DNA of 34,247 nt, from contig RCNO01000010.1 of the NCBI GenBank assembly GCA_003731685.1, positions 7,100-41,346 on the forward strand, in the 5' to 3' direction. Made by a program: the position numbers and the translations under genes. This DNA comes from Bacteroidetes/Chlorobi group bacterium MS-B_bin-24 (GTDB lineage Bacteria; Bacteroidota; Ignavibacteria; Kapaibacteriales; UBA2268). Each line of letters begins with the position of its first letter. The first letter of the stretch is position 1. Below are positions 7,470 through 14,734 of the stretch, piece after piece. The notes beneath the pieces were generated by a model that was not told the DNA's origin, did not search any database, and saw only the letters and a list, made by a program, of their open reading frames with translations.

Positions 7470-8546
7470 TCACGAATGCGTTTCTTTTGGTTGGAATTCC
7501 ATCACGGCTTGGTAAACAGCGTCGACTATCTCTTCTTCTTTGACTTTGCGAACGATTTCGCCGTTGATGTACAACAATCCTCCGCCTTTGCCCGCTGCAA
7601 TTCCAATATCGGCCTCGCGGGCTTCTCCGGGACCATTGACTGAACAACCCAAAACGGAAACCTTGACGGGCTTCTTTATGTTTTTGAGCTTTTGTTCGAG
7701 TTCCGCTGTAATTTTGAACAAATCAACATCGAGTCGTCCACAAGTGGGGCAGGAAATCAACTCCACAGTTCGCTGTGTTAAACCTAGCGAACGAAGGATT
7801 TCTTTCCCGACCTCAACTTCCTTTTCGGGCTCAGCAGTAAGCGAAACACGAATCGTGTCGCCAATGCCTTCGGCAAGCAGTGTTCCAATTCCCACAGCCG
7901 ATTTGATAGTCCCAACGGTTTCCCTTCCAGCCTCGGTAACTCCAAGATGGAGAGGGAAATCCGTCTCCTGAGCAATGTAGCGGTAGGCTTCTATCATCAG
8001 TCTTACGTTGGTGCTTTTAACGGAAATCACAATATCTTCGAAGCCAAGGTCGGTGCAATATTTTGCATGTCGCATTGCGCTTTCGTAAAGTGCTTCGGCA
8101 GTGGGATAGCCGTGTTTTTCGAGCAAATCCTTTTCCAGAGAGCCACTGTTGACACCAATCCGAATCGGTATTCGTCGCTTCTTTGCAGCTTCGATGACTT
8201 CTTTAATCCTGTCCAAAGAACCAATGTTGCCAGGATTTATTCGAACCTTTGCTACCCCTGCCTCGATTGCTGCAAGGGCATAAATATGATTGAAATGAAT
8301 ATCGGCAACAATTGGGACGTCCACGCGCCGAACAATTTCCCGAATTGCCTCGGCTGCATATTTATCGTTAACAGTAACACGGACAATATCGGCTCCTGCT
8401 TCCTGACACCTTTTGATTTGAGCAACAGTTGCTTCGACGTCAGCAGTCTTTGTTTTGGTCATTGTTTGGACAGAAATTGGGGCTCCCCCGCCTACTGGAA
8501 TCCCTCCAACATTGACCTGACGCGAAATCCTACGAGTGTATGGCAC
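7470..8546 (-). CDS. ispG: 4-hydroxy-3-methylbut-2-en-1-yl diphosphate synthase
   Basis: Penultimate enzyme of the MEP isoprenoid pathway; it reduces the cyclic diphosphate of methylerythritol to HMBPP with a [4Fe-4S] cluster. The 358-residue product is the compact two-domain bacterial form: a TIM barrel beginning ISVQTMTKTKT, then a cluster domain with C266 and C269 (CPTCGR), C301 (LGCSVNGPGE) and the ligand E308. Start choice is decided by the sequence: the frame has a TGA three codons before GTG 8546-8544, and the nearby ATG is out of frame, so a GTG start is used. It follows the rhomboid gene by 29 nt on the same strand and is probably cotranscribed with it. Confidence 0.97.
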   Translation of the reverse strand: MPYTRRISRQVNVGGIPVGGGAPISVQTMTKTKTADVEATVAQIKRCQEAGADIVRVTVNDKYAAEAIREIVRRVDVPIVADIHFNHIYALAAIEAGVAKVRINPGNIGSLDRIKEVIEAAKKRRIPIRIGVNSGSLEKDLLEKHGYPTAEALYESAMRHAKYCTDLGFEDIVISVKSTNVRLMIEAYRYIAQETDFPLHLGVTEAGRETVGTIKSAVGIGTLLAEGIGDTIRVSLTAEPEKEVEVGKEILRSLGLTQRTVELISCPTCGRLDVDLFKITAELEQKLKNIKKPVKVSVLGCSVNGPGEAREADIGIAAGKGGGLLYINGEIVRKVKEEEIVDAVYQAVMEFQPKETHS

Positions 8547-8575
8547 ATTAAATCATTTCGTTGTTTAACAAGATA

Positions 8576-9523
8576 CTAAAGTTTTTTGCTGAGTTCCAAA
8601 AGTATTCTTTTTTCTTTTTCAGTCAAACTTTGATAGCCGCGTTCAGCAATTTTGTCCAAAATTCTATCGACAATTTCTTGGGTAATTTCTTCGCCTTCGA
8701 ACGTAAAGTAGCTTTTAGGTTGCTTTTTGCTTGGTTCGTCATAAATTTCGTAATATGGCGGCTCTTCGATAAAAGGCTCACGCTGGCGATAGCGTGGCTT
8801 ACGGACAAAATATTCCCCGCCATAAGTTTCGTAGGGATGGTAAGCACTCCCGCCAGTTAATCTATTCACAAGTCGATAAATTCCAATCTTATCGCCAAAT
8901 TTGAGCAAAAGAAAACCAGTAACAGCACCGCCAAGATGTGCAATGTGGGCAACATTACCCGCTGAACCTGTTATCCCCAGCAAAAATGCCAACCCTGCAT
9001 ACAAGATTACAAAAAACTTAGCAGGAATTGGAATGAAAATTGGGAACATAAACACTGGTCGGTCGGGAAATGTAAATCCATAGGCTGCAAGAACGCCAAA
9101 AATAGCCCCCGAAGCACCAATTGTGGGTAATGGCTCGGAAAATAGCGGAGCCACAAACAACTGGAACAAAGCAGCTCCAATTCCCGAAAGCAAGTAGAAA
9201 GTCAAAAACTTGCGACTGCCCCAAATCGATTCCAATTCGACTCCAAACATCCACAAGGCGAATAGGTTGAAAAACAGATGCCACACTCCACCGTGAATGA
9301 ATTGGTAGGTGATTAATTGCCAAATGTAAAAGTTCCCGCTTTCTATTGGTTGAAGGTAAAAATATTTGGCAAAGTAGTAAATCAAAGGAACATCGCCAAT
9401 GCGATAAATTCCAAAAAAGAATACATCGAGAAAAAAGATAATTGCATTGATTAAAATCAATGACTTAATTACAGGTGGAAAAAGAGTAAACCCAAAACCA
9501 TTTTTCGCTATTATTTTCTTCAT
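8576..9523 (-). CDS. Rhomboid family intramembrane serine protease
   Basis: Six-helix intramembrane protease (315 aa) with the catalytic serine S138 in GASG and the catalytic histidine H196 in AHIAHLGG. The HGGVWHLFFNLFALWMFG segment (77-94) is the conserved HxxxxHxxxN region of active rhomboids. After the membrane core (to about residue 215) comes a charged cytoplasmic tail ending in an amphipathic module (about 278-315: ITQEIVDRILDKIAERG...), like the C-terminal domain (DUF6576-type) common in Bacteroidota rhomboids. A GGAG ribosome-binding site lies 4 nt before the ATG. It is preceded on the same strand by an unknown gene (49 nt) and followed by ispG. Substrates are unknown. Confidence 0.93.
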   Translation of the reverse strand: MKKIIAKNGFGFTLFPPVIKSLILINAIIFFLDVFFFGIYRIGDVPLIYYFAKYFYLQPIESGNFYIWQLITYQFIHGGVWHLFFNLFALWMFGVELESIWGSRKFLTFYLLSGIGAALFQLFVAPLFSEPLPTIGASGAIFGVLAAYGFTFPDRPVFMFPIFIPIPAKFFVILYAGLAFLLGITGSAGNVAHIAHLGGAVTGFLLLKFGDKIGIYRLVNRLTGGSAYHPYETYGGEYFVRKPRYRQREPFIEEPPYYEIYDEPSKKQPKSYFTFEGEEITQEIVDRILDKIAERGYQSLTEKEKRILLELSKKL

Positions 9524-9572
9524 TATTCTCCAAAATAATTAGATAGGACGAAAGTGAAACAAAACAATTGAT

Positions 9573-9965
9573 TTAATTCAGATAAAATTTGTAAAAATCG
9601 AATGCATCTGGCTGTTTTTGGACTAAATCATAAATTTTTAGCCAAACAGAGAGAAATTCATCCCATGCAGTGAAGAAATTTTCTTTATTCTGGTCAAAAT
9701 TTTTCCACTCTTCGGTCAAGTTGGTTAGCGTTTGCTCGAAGGAAAGCAATAAATCGAAATCTATATTTTTGTGCTTCTTCACTTTGAAATACATCGGCAG
9801 GAAGGCAGACACCTGATGCAAAAACATCAGCACCAAAGTAATCGATAAATACAGGCTTGTATCGTTTTGACATTGCCTTTTTATGCACCGAACAATGTCA
9901 TCAGTCTTTTGTATCACATTATTAATTAAATCAAATTGTTTCTTTTCGTCGATAACATATTTCAT
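9573..9965 (-). CDS. Unrecognised helical protein, 130 aa
   Basis: I do not recognise this gene. The start is placed at ATG 9965 because GGAGG lies exactly 7 nt upstream; the frame is open 21 nt further to an upstream ATG (9986), which would include the GGAGG itself. The product is mostly helical, with no signal peptide and one moderately hydrophobic stretch (about residues 38-55) that is not a convincing membrane anchor. It is rich in aromatic and charged residues (KNFDQNKENFFTAWDEF). Codon use matches its neighbours, and it is spaced 49 nt from the rhomboid gene, so it may be the first gene of a rhomboid-ispG operon. No function can be assigned. Confidence 0.7.
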   Translation of the reverse strand: MKYVIDEKKQFDLINNVIQKTDDIVRCIKRQCQNDTSLYLSITLVLMFLHQVSAFLPMYFKVKKHKNIDFDLLLSFEQTLTNLTEEWKNFDQNKENFFTAWDEFLSVWLKIYDLVQKQPDAFDFYKFYLN

Positions 9966-10275
9966 AACGCAACCTCCAAAAATCAATAAATGAAAAAAAA
10001 GGCAAAATATTGTATGAAATTAGATATTTTAACTAAAATACATCGGACGTTTGCGAAACATCCGATGTCTGAAAAAACTAAGTGTTGTTCCCTCTTGCTC
10101 ACTGTCATCAGTCTATGGCTTTTGCCTCCATTCTATCGTAAACAACGTTTCGATTCTTACCCAGCCTGTTTCACTACATTCGTCACAAAATTGCAATAAA
10201 ATATTATCAGTTTTAATACTTCTCTCTTTTTTGGAGCTGGGAAGCGATTTGAGTTTTGAATAAATTAAAAGAACT
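9966..10275. other. Divergent intergenic region, no gene seen
   Basis: About 310 bases between the start of the unknown 130-aa gene (minus) and the start of the T9SS protein gene (plus). It contains 33-nt palindrome copy 4 (10038-10070). Two short overlapping open frames on the plus strand cross the palindrome, lack homology I recognise and look non-coding. I find no TAnnTTTG box with good placement here. Confidence 0.6.
10038..10070. repeat. 33-nt dispersed palindrome, copy 4 (two changes in the left arm)
   Basis: Left arm ATACATCGGACGTTT (10038-10052) and right arm AAACATCCGATGTCT (10056-10070), with loop GCG. Relative to copy 1 the left arm has T for G at 10039 and C for T at 10048. This copy lies between divergent genes, upstream of both, so it cannot be a transcription terminator for either. 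Confidence 0.85.
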
Positions 10276-12912
10276 ATGAAAAAAATTTTAACACTTTTGG
10301 TTTTCATTCTACTTCCAGCAATTTCGTCAAGCCAAGTAGTTATCAATGAATTAATGGAGCAGGAAAAGCGAGAGGAATTTCACCGAAGGCGGGAGGAATG
10401 GATTAGGAATATGCATCGCTGCGAAGAAAACTTGCCCTACTGGATTTTGGACAACAAAGCCAAGGAAACTTTCCATAAGTCCACCAGTAAAAGCAATCTG
10501 GATGCTACACTCGAAAATTCCTATGCAAATGGTCGCATCATTGGTAAATGGATTGAAAAGGGAAGCAATAACCAAGCTGGAAGGGTGCATACTCTCGACA
10601 TCGACACGAACGACTGGACAATTTTCCTTGCTTCGGCAGGTGGGAACATTTGGCGCGGCTCAATCAACGGCAACGACTGGGTCTGTATGAATAACTCACA
10701 TCGGTTTCCTAATCCACGTATGGTTCGGATTCTTTTTGTCGAAGGCAAACGCCGGGTTGTCGTAGCTGCAAATTCGCCATCCTCGGTTTATTACACCGAC
10801 GATTACGGAACAACTTGGACAAAGGCAAAAGGTTTCGACAACGCAGAGAAATGGGGATGGACAATTCGCGGGCAGGTAACATTGAACCAGAACGTATATG
10901 TTCTGCTTACTGAATGGGATATGAAAGCTTGGAAGAGTATGGTCAGCCTTTATAAATCGACTGACTTTGCCCAAACATTCGTCCCGATTTACTCGCTTTA
11001 TCTCGATTACAGCAACGCTCTCCTTTGCGATATTTGGGCTCCCCGGTACGACAAAAACATTCTCTACTTCGCCGTCAAAGATACACTCTACATAGTTGAT
11101 GCACAGGACAATTTCAACATCGTCAGCATAAATTCTTTTATCGACCAATATACCGAAAGGGTAATGGTTCGGGGAAGTACATCGGGGAATAATGTGAATA
11201 TTTACCTGGGCGTGGTCGGGAACAATGTTCAAACCAGCTTTTACTATTCTTCCAACGGCGGGAAAACCTTTACCCAACAAGGCAAACTCAATTTTTACCC
11301 ATTCGAAGTCAATAGCTTCGAAGTTTCGCAATTACCAATTTTAAACCCTTATTATACTCAACAAAATGTTTATTTCGGTCAAGTTGAATTTTATTGCAGC
11401 ACCAACAATGCTCTGCATTGGAATCGGCTGAATTCTTGGACGGAATACTATTCCAAGCCAGAAACAAAACTACACGCCGATATCCCAGGAATTCTAAGTA
11501 TTCGCAAGTGGGACGAAAAACAAAAGGACTTTATTGACTATGTCTTTGCTTGCACCGACGGTGGGCTTTACCTTTTGCAATTCAAAAGAGGATACTACCA
11601 ACCTACAATGGTTAAAAATCTTTCCTTAAAAAATTTAAACATTTCTCAATATTATTCGATTTACACATACGAGAAGAAAGGGAAAATCCTTTTCGCCGGA
11701 AGCCAAGACCAAGGTTTCCAGCGATGCCTAAATGATTCGGGAAAGGTTCTCTCTTTTTCTCAACTTATAAGCGGCGATTACGGACACCTTTGCTCAAGCA
11801 ATGGTGGATTTCATCTTTGGGGAGTTTACCCCGGCTTTGCAATGCTGGTGGTTCAGCCTAATATGGAACAATCATTATTGAAAACCTGGAATTTCGTTGG
11901 CAGGCGGTTTTTGTGGATGCCTCCGATAGTTCCCGACCCCGACACTTCGATATATGCATACTTAGTTGGTGGCGACAACGAAGTTTCCCTATCGCAACCT
12001 GCTTCCTTCATTTACAAATTGAAATATTTCGAAAGCTTGGACAGTATGGGCTACGAAGTTCTACCTTTCAATTTTGCACAAGACAAAATAAATCGGCAAC
12101 TAACATATCTTGCAATTTCGCCTTTCGACCGCAAAGTTTGGTACGCAATCACTAACGACGGAAAATTTTTCCGCTCCACCGACGAAGGTATTAATTGGGA
12201 AATGACACCAGATTTTTCCGGACCCGGTAACCATTATTTATACGGAACCAAAATTCTCCCTTCCCGGCTTCAGTTTGGCAAAATCGTGGTTGCTGGAAGC
12301 GGCTACTCTAACAAAGGTGTGTACATCTCTTACGATAACGGGGCGACTTTTGTCCCGCTCGACAACTCAATTCCCTCGACAATGTTCTACGATGTTGAAT
12401 TCAACGAGGACGAATCGCTGCTCTTCGCTGCGACCGAAATCGGTCCTTTTGTTTATCATTTCGCTGAACGGCGTTGGTATTCTTTGAGCGGGGAAAATTG
12501 CCCAGACCAGATTTTCTGGGATTTAGAATACCTTCCCGAACTTAAAACACTTCGCTGTGCCACCTATGGCAGAGGTATTTGGGACTTCCAGATCGAAAAA
12601 GTGCTCGATGTCGCCGAAACAAAGCCAAATATTGCAAAAGAAATTAATATCCAAGTATTTCCAAACCCAACCAGCAGTTCAACTCATATCGAAATAGAAA
12701 CACAACCCGAAACAAACCTTTCGGTCGAAATATTCGACACCCAAGGTCGATTAGTCCGCAATCTTTGGAATGGCTTCGAAGCAACAGGAAAGTTACATCT
12801 TGAATGGGACGGGAAAACCGACGATGGCTATCGACTGCCCTCGGGAAATTACTTTGTGATTGTCACAAGCAGATTTGTCTCTCGGTATTCAATAATTAAA
12901 CTGGAAAGATGA
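10276..12912 (+). CDS. Secreted Asp-box (BNR/sortilin-like) protein with T9SS sorting domain
   Basis: An 878-residue secreted protein. An N-terminal signal peptide (MKKILTLLVFILLPAISSSQ, cleavage near residue 20) is followed by beta-propeller-like sequence with several Asp-box motifs of the S/T-x-D-x-G-x-T-W/F kind: YYTDDYGTTWTKA, YYSSNGGKTFTQQ, RSTDEGINWEM and ISYDNGATFVPL. This is the architecture of sortilin/VPS10-like or exo-glycosidase-like propellers, used in Bacteroidota for surface or secreted proteins of varied function. The C-terminal ~85 residues (from VFPNPTSSSTHIEI at 794) form a type A T9SS sorting domain with a FlgD-like LPSGNYFVIV core. It is therefore expected to cross the outer membrane through T9SS. 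Substrate or partner unknown. A frameshifted Dabb gene begins 1 nt after its stop. Confidence 0.85.
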   Translation: MKKILTLLVFILLPAISSSQVVINELMEQEKREEFHRRREEWIRNMHRCEENLPYWILDNKAKETFHKSTSKSNLDATLENSYANGRIIGKWIEKGSNNQAGRVHTLDIDTNDWTIFLASAGGNIWRGSINGNDWVCMNNSHRFPNPRMVRILFVEGKRRVVVAANSPSSVYYTDDYGTTWTKAKGFDNAEKWGWTIRGQVTLNQNVYVLLTEWDMKAWKSMVSLYKSTDFAQTFVPIYSLYLDYSNALLCDIWAPRYDKNILYFAVKDTLYIVDAQDNFNIVSINSFIDQYTERVMVRGSTSGNNVNIYLGVVGNNVQTSFYYSSNGGKTFTQQGKLNFYPFEVNSFEVSQLPILNPYYTQQNVYFGQVEFYCSTNNALHWNRLNSWTEYYSKPETKLHADIPGILSIRKWDEKQKDFIDYVFACTDGGLYLLQFKRGYYQPTMVKNLSLKNLNISQYYSIYTYEKKGKILFAGSQDQGFQRCLNDSGKVLSFSQLISGDYGHLCSSNGGFHLWGVYPGFAMLVVQPNMEQSLLKTWNFVGRRFLWMPPIVPDPDTSIYAYLVGGDNEVSLSQPASFIYKLKYFESLDSMGYEVLPFNFAQDKINRQLTYLAISPFDRKVWYAITNDGKFFRSTDEGINWEMTPDFSGPGNHYLYGTKILPSRLQFGKIVVAGSGYSNKGVYISYDNGATFVPLDNSIPSTMFYDVEFNEDESLLFAATEIGPFVYHFAERRWYSLSGENCPDQIFWDLEYLPELKTLRCATYGRGIWDFQIEKVLDVAETKPNIAKEINIQVFPNPTSSSTHIEIETQPETNLSVEIFDTQGRLVRNLWNGFEATGKLHLEWDGKTDDGYRLPSGNYFVIVTSRFVSRYSIIKLER

Positions 12913-12913
12913 T

Positions 12914-13214
12914 ATGTTAAATCACATTCATTTTCAAACTAAAAGATGAGTTTCAAGGGAAAAAGAAGGATGAAATTGCACAAGAAATCAAGGAACGATT
13001 GGAAAAGCTCCCACGCCTAATTCCCGAAATAATATATTACGAAGTTGGTATTAACTCGTTGAACGACCCAAGAGCCTACGATTTGGTTTTGATTTCCAAA
13101 TTCGAAAATCTTCAAGCCCTCGAAAATTATAAAAGCAATGAGCACCACAAACAAACATTAGAATTCATCCTCGAACGCGCGCTCGATGCAAAAGTAGTTG
13201 ACTTTTATTCTTAA
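12914..13214 (+). pseudogene. Dabb-family (stress-responsive A/B barrel) gene with apparent frameshift
   Basis: Starting at ATG 12914, 1 nt after the preceding stop, the frame reads MLNHIH, as expected for a Dabb protein (typically M-x-x-H-I-V-x-F-K-L-K), then runs into a stop at the TGA of AGATGAG. Shifting frame in the T run at about 12928-12934 restores FKLKDEFQGKKKDEIAQEIK and continues unbroken to the TAA at 13212-13214, including IIYYEVGINSLNDPRAYDLVLISKFENLQALENY and the terminal AKVVDFYS. All Dabb landmarks are thus present, split over two frames. Two missing T bases (or one extra) would explain it. It could be a real pseudogene, a sequencing/assembly indel, or initiation at a non-ATG codon within the second frame. 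The longest single-frame piece begins at TTG 12999. Confidence 0.65.
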
Positions 13215-13220
13215 CCAATC

Positions 13221-13697
13221 TTAAAACTTATCGGCAATCCCTCTAAACTTCTGTTCAGAAAGAATATAGTTAAAGAGTTTGACCATATGAGATTTTTCTA
13301 TTGCGATTATCGAGTTCAAAATTTCGTTTTCGCCAACAACATCCCTAACAGCGGAATAAAACAAGTAGGTGTCCTTTTCGAACTCATACGCTAATTTCAA
13401 GATTTCCAAAACATTGTCATCAATTGAGGCAAACTTGTCGAAATATCTTTCCAAGCCAATTTGACTTAGCAATTCACTATTTACTTCGTCGAAAGAAATA
13501 TCTTTGGCTTCGAGCGAATTTTTCAGTTGCATAAACTGAGATAAGTGGATTTGCTCATCGCGAGCAAGTAGCGAAAATGCTTCCGCCATTTCAGGCTTAT
13601 TAGAAAACTTTTCGGCAAGTTTTTCGTAAACTTGCATCCCTTTTTCTTCTGCTTTAATCGCAATATCCAGAACTCTTTGAAGTGAGAAATTTCTCAT
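13221..13697 (-). CDS. Ferritin-like diiron protein (rubrerythrin-type four-helix domain)
   Basis: A 158-residue all-helical protein with two copies of the E...ExxH diiron motif: E17, E48 and H51 (RDEQIH) in the first half, and E107, E134 and H137 (EKSH) in the second. That ligand set is characteristic of rubrerythrin-related four-helix bundles. The C-terminal rubredoxin domain of classical rubrerythrins is absent, so electron transfer must differ. Likely roles are peroxide/oxygen handling or iron handling; sequence alone does not choose. Start ATG 13697 has AGGTG 5 nt upstream, lying in the end of the upstream hemerythrin-PAS gene, whose stop is only 14 nt away. The two are very probably one operon. 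The gene ends 6 nt from the convergent Dabb gene. Confidence 0.85.
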   Translation of the reverse strand: MRNFSLQRVLDIAIKAEEKGMQVYEKLAEKFSNKPEMAEAFSLLARDEQIHLSQFMQLKNSLEAKDISFDEVNSELLSQIGLERYFDKFASIDDNVLEILKLAYEFEKDTYLFYSAVRDVVGENEILNSIIAIEKSHMVKLFNYILSEQKFRGIADKF

Positions 13698-13711
13698 AAT
13701 ACACCTATATT

Positions 13712-14656
13712 TTAACTTTCATCAAGTAAACGTTTTTCGCCTTCCAATGCTCGATAAGGATTAACATCCTGAACCATTTCGACAACGCCACGATAATTCC
13801 CATTTTCATCTCGAACTGCGTAGTAGGCTATGAAAAGATACATCCCATTAAAATGTATCCAAAATGTGGCTTGCTCTCGCTTTCCTTCCTTCATCTCTTG
13901 AATTATCTGGTTGACCAAATGAATGCTTTTTGGTGGATGACATTGCTGAACCAAGCGTCCAACTGCAGATAGCGTTCGCGAGAAAATTTTGTCTTTATCC
14001 AGTTTGTTAAAATACCTTACTCTATCTTCTGCATCGACAAAAGTTAACTCAACTGGCAGAGCATCCAGCATATCGCTTATAACATCAATGGGAAGAGAAG
14101 CAAGCAGATTAATTCGTTCGCCTGTCTCCTTTTCCAAAGCATCGACAAGTGTCTTGTATCGAGTATAGGCTCCAACACCAAGCGATTCCTGTTCAATCCT
14201 TTTGAATTCCGTTGCAAGATAAGGTACATCATCGGGCTGAACAAATTTTCTTCCCATTGGATAAAGTATATCATTCTCTTTCCAGATATGGTCTTTTGTC
14301 AAAGCAGAATACTCGCCAAATATGTTTGAAAATTCTTGTTCAAGCTCTTTGTTCTGCTTCGCCTCGGGAAGTAAACTCTTCAATTTATTCAAGTAATCCC
14401 GCTCTTTCTGATGCTCAGCAAGCATAACAGCCACAGGTCCTTGTGGTGGCATTCCTCTTTCGAGCAGTAACGGGAAATAAACTTTTTCTTCCTTCATATT
14501 ATGGCAAGTCTCGCCATAATCCCAAAGTACATCCAACAAAGTGCTAATTGCAGACCAATTCTTTTTGCTTTTCTCTAATTGTCGCTCAATGATGACCAAT
14601 GCCTTTTCGATAATCGAATGGTCATCCATCAAAAGCTTAATATAAAGTTCCTCCAT
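13712..14656 (-). CDS. Hemerythrin-like domain + PAS protein (DUF438-like)
   Basis: A 314-residue cytoplasmic protein. Residues 1-140 form a hemerythrin/HHE helical bundle with candidate ligands H13, H52, E56/E57, H82, H123 and E127. After a helical linker (141-190), residues 195-314 form the PAS-type module of DUF438 proteins, with LPVELTFVDAEDRVRYFN (200-217), AVGRLVQQCHPPKS (231-244) and AVRDENGNYRGVVEMVQDV (280-298). The diiron bundle likely binds oxygen or nitric oxide, and the PAS module signals or binds a ligand. No kinase or output domain is attached. Start ATG 14656 has an AAGGTG site 6 nt upstream and a two-box promoter (14685-14716). The diiron ferritin-like gene follows, suggesting an oxygen/redox-responsive pair. 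Confidence 0.87.
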   Translation of the reverse strand: MEELYIKLLMDDHSIIEKALVIIERQLEKSKKNWSAISTLLDVLWDYGETCHNMKEEKVYFPLLLERGMPPQGPVAVMLAEHQKERDYLNKLKSLLPEAKQNKELEQEFSNIFGEYSALTKDHIWKENDILYPMGRKFVQPDDVPYLATEFKRIEQESLGVGAYTRYKTLVDALEKETGERINLLASLPIDVISDMLDALPVELTFVDAEDRVRYFNKLDKDKIFSRTLSAVGRLVQQCHPPKSIHLVNQIIQEMKEGKREQATFWIHFNGMYLFIAYYAVRDENGNYRGVVEMVQDVNPYRALEGEKRLLDES

Positions 14657-14684
14657 TTTTTCACCTTTTTAATTAAACAAATTA

Positions 14685-14716
14685 CAAAATTATTTCAAAA
14701 CATTAAATCGGACAAA
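14685..14716 (-). promoter_or_regulatory. Putative promoter (TTTG - 20 nt - TAATTTTG) for the hemerythrin-PAS operon
   Basis: On the minus strand, TTTG (14716-14713), a 20-nt spacer and TAATTTTG (14692-14685) match the Bacteroidota -33/-7 promoter pattern well. The -7 box ends 28 nt before the ATG at 14656. Confidence 0.5.
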
Positions 14717-14734
14717 ATATTCTTTTTTAAATTT

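Noticed and set aside
7540-8579. Long open frames antisense to ispG
   Set aside because: They mirror the codon structure of ispG, which has full catalytic motifs; none of the antisense products resembles a protein family.
9990-10263. Two short overlapping open frames before the T9SS gene
   Set aside because: They cross the 33-nt palindrome, have no recognisable domain, no good ribosome-binding site and unusual composition.
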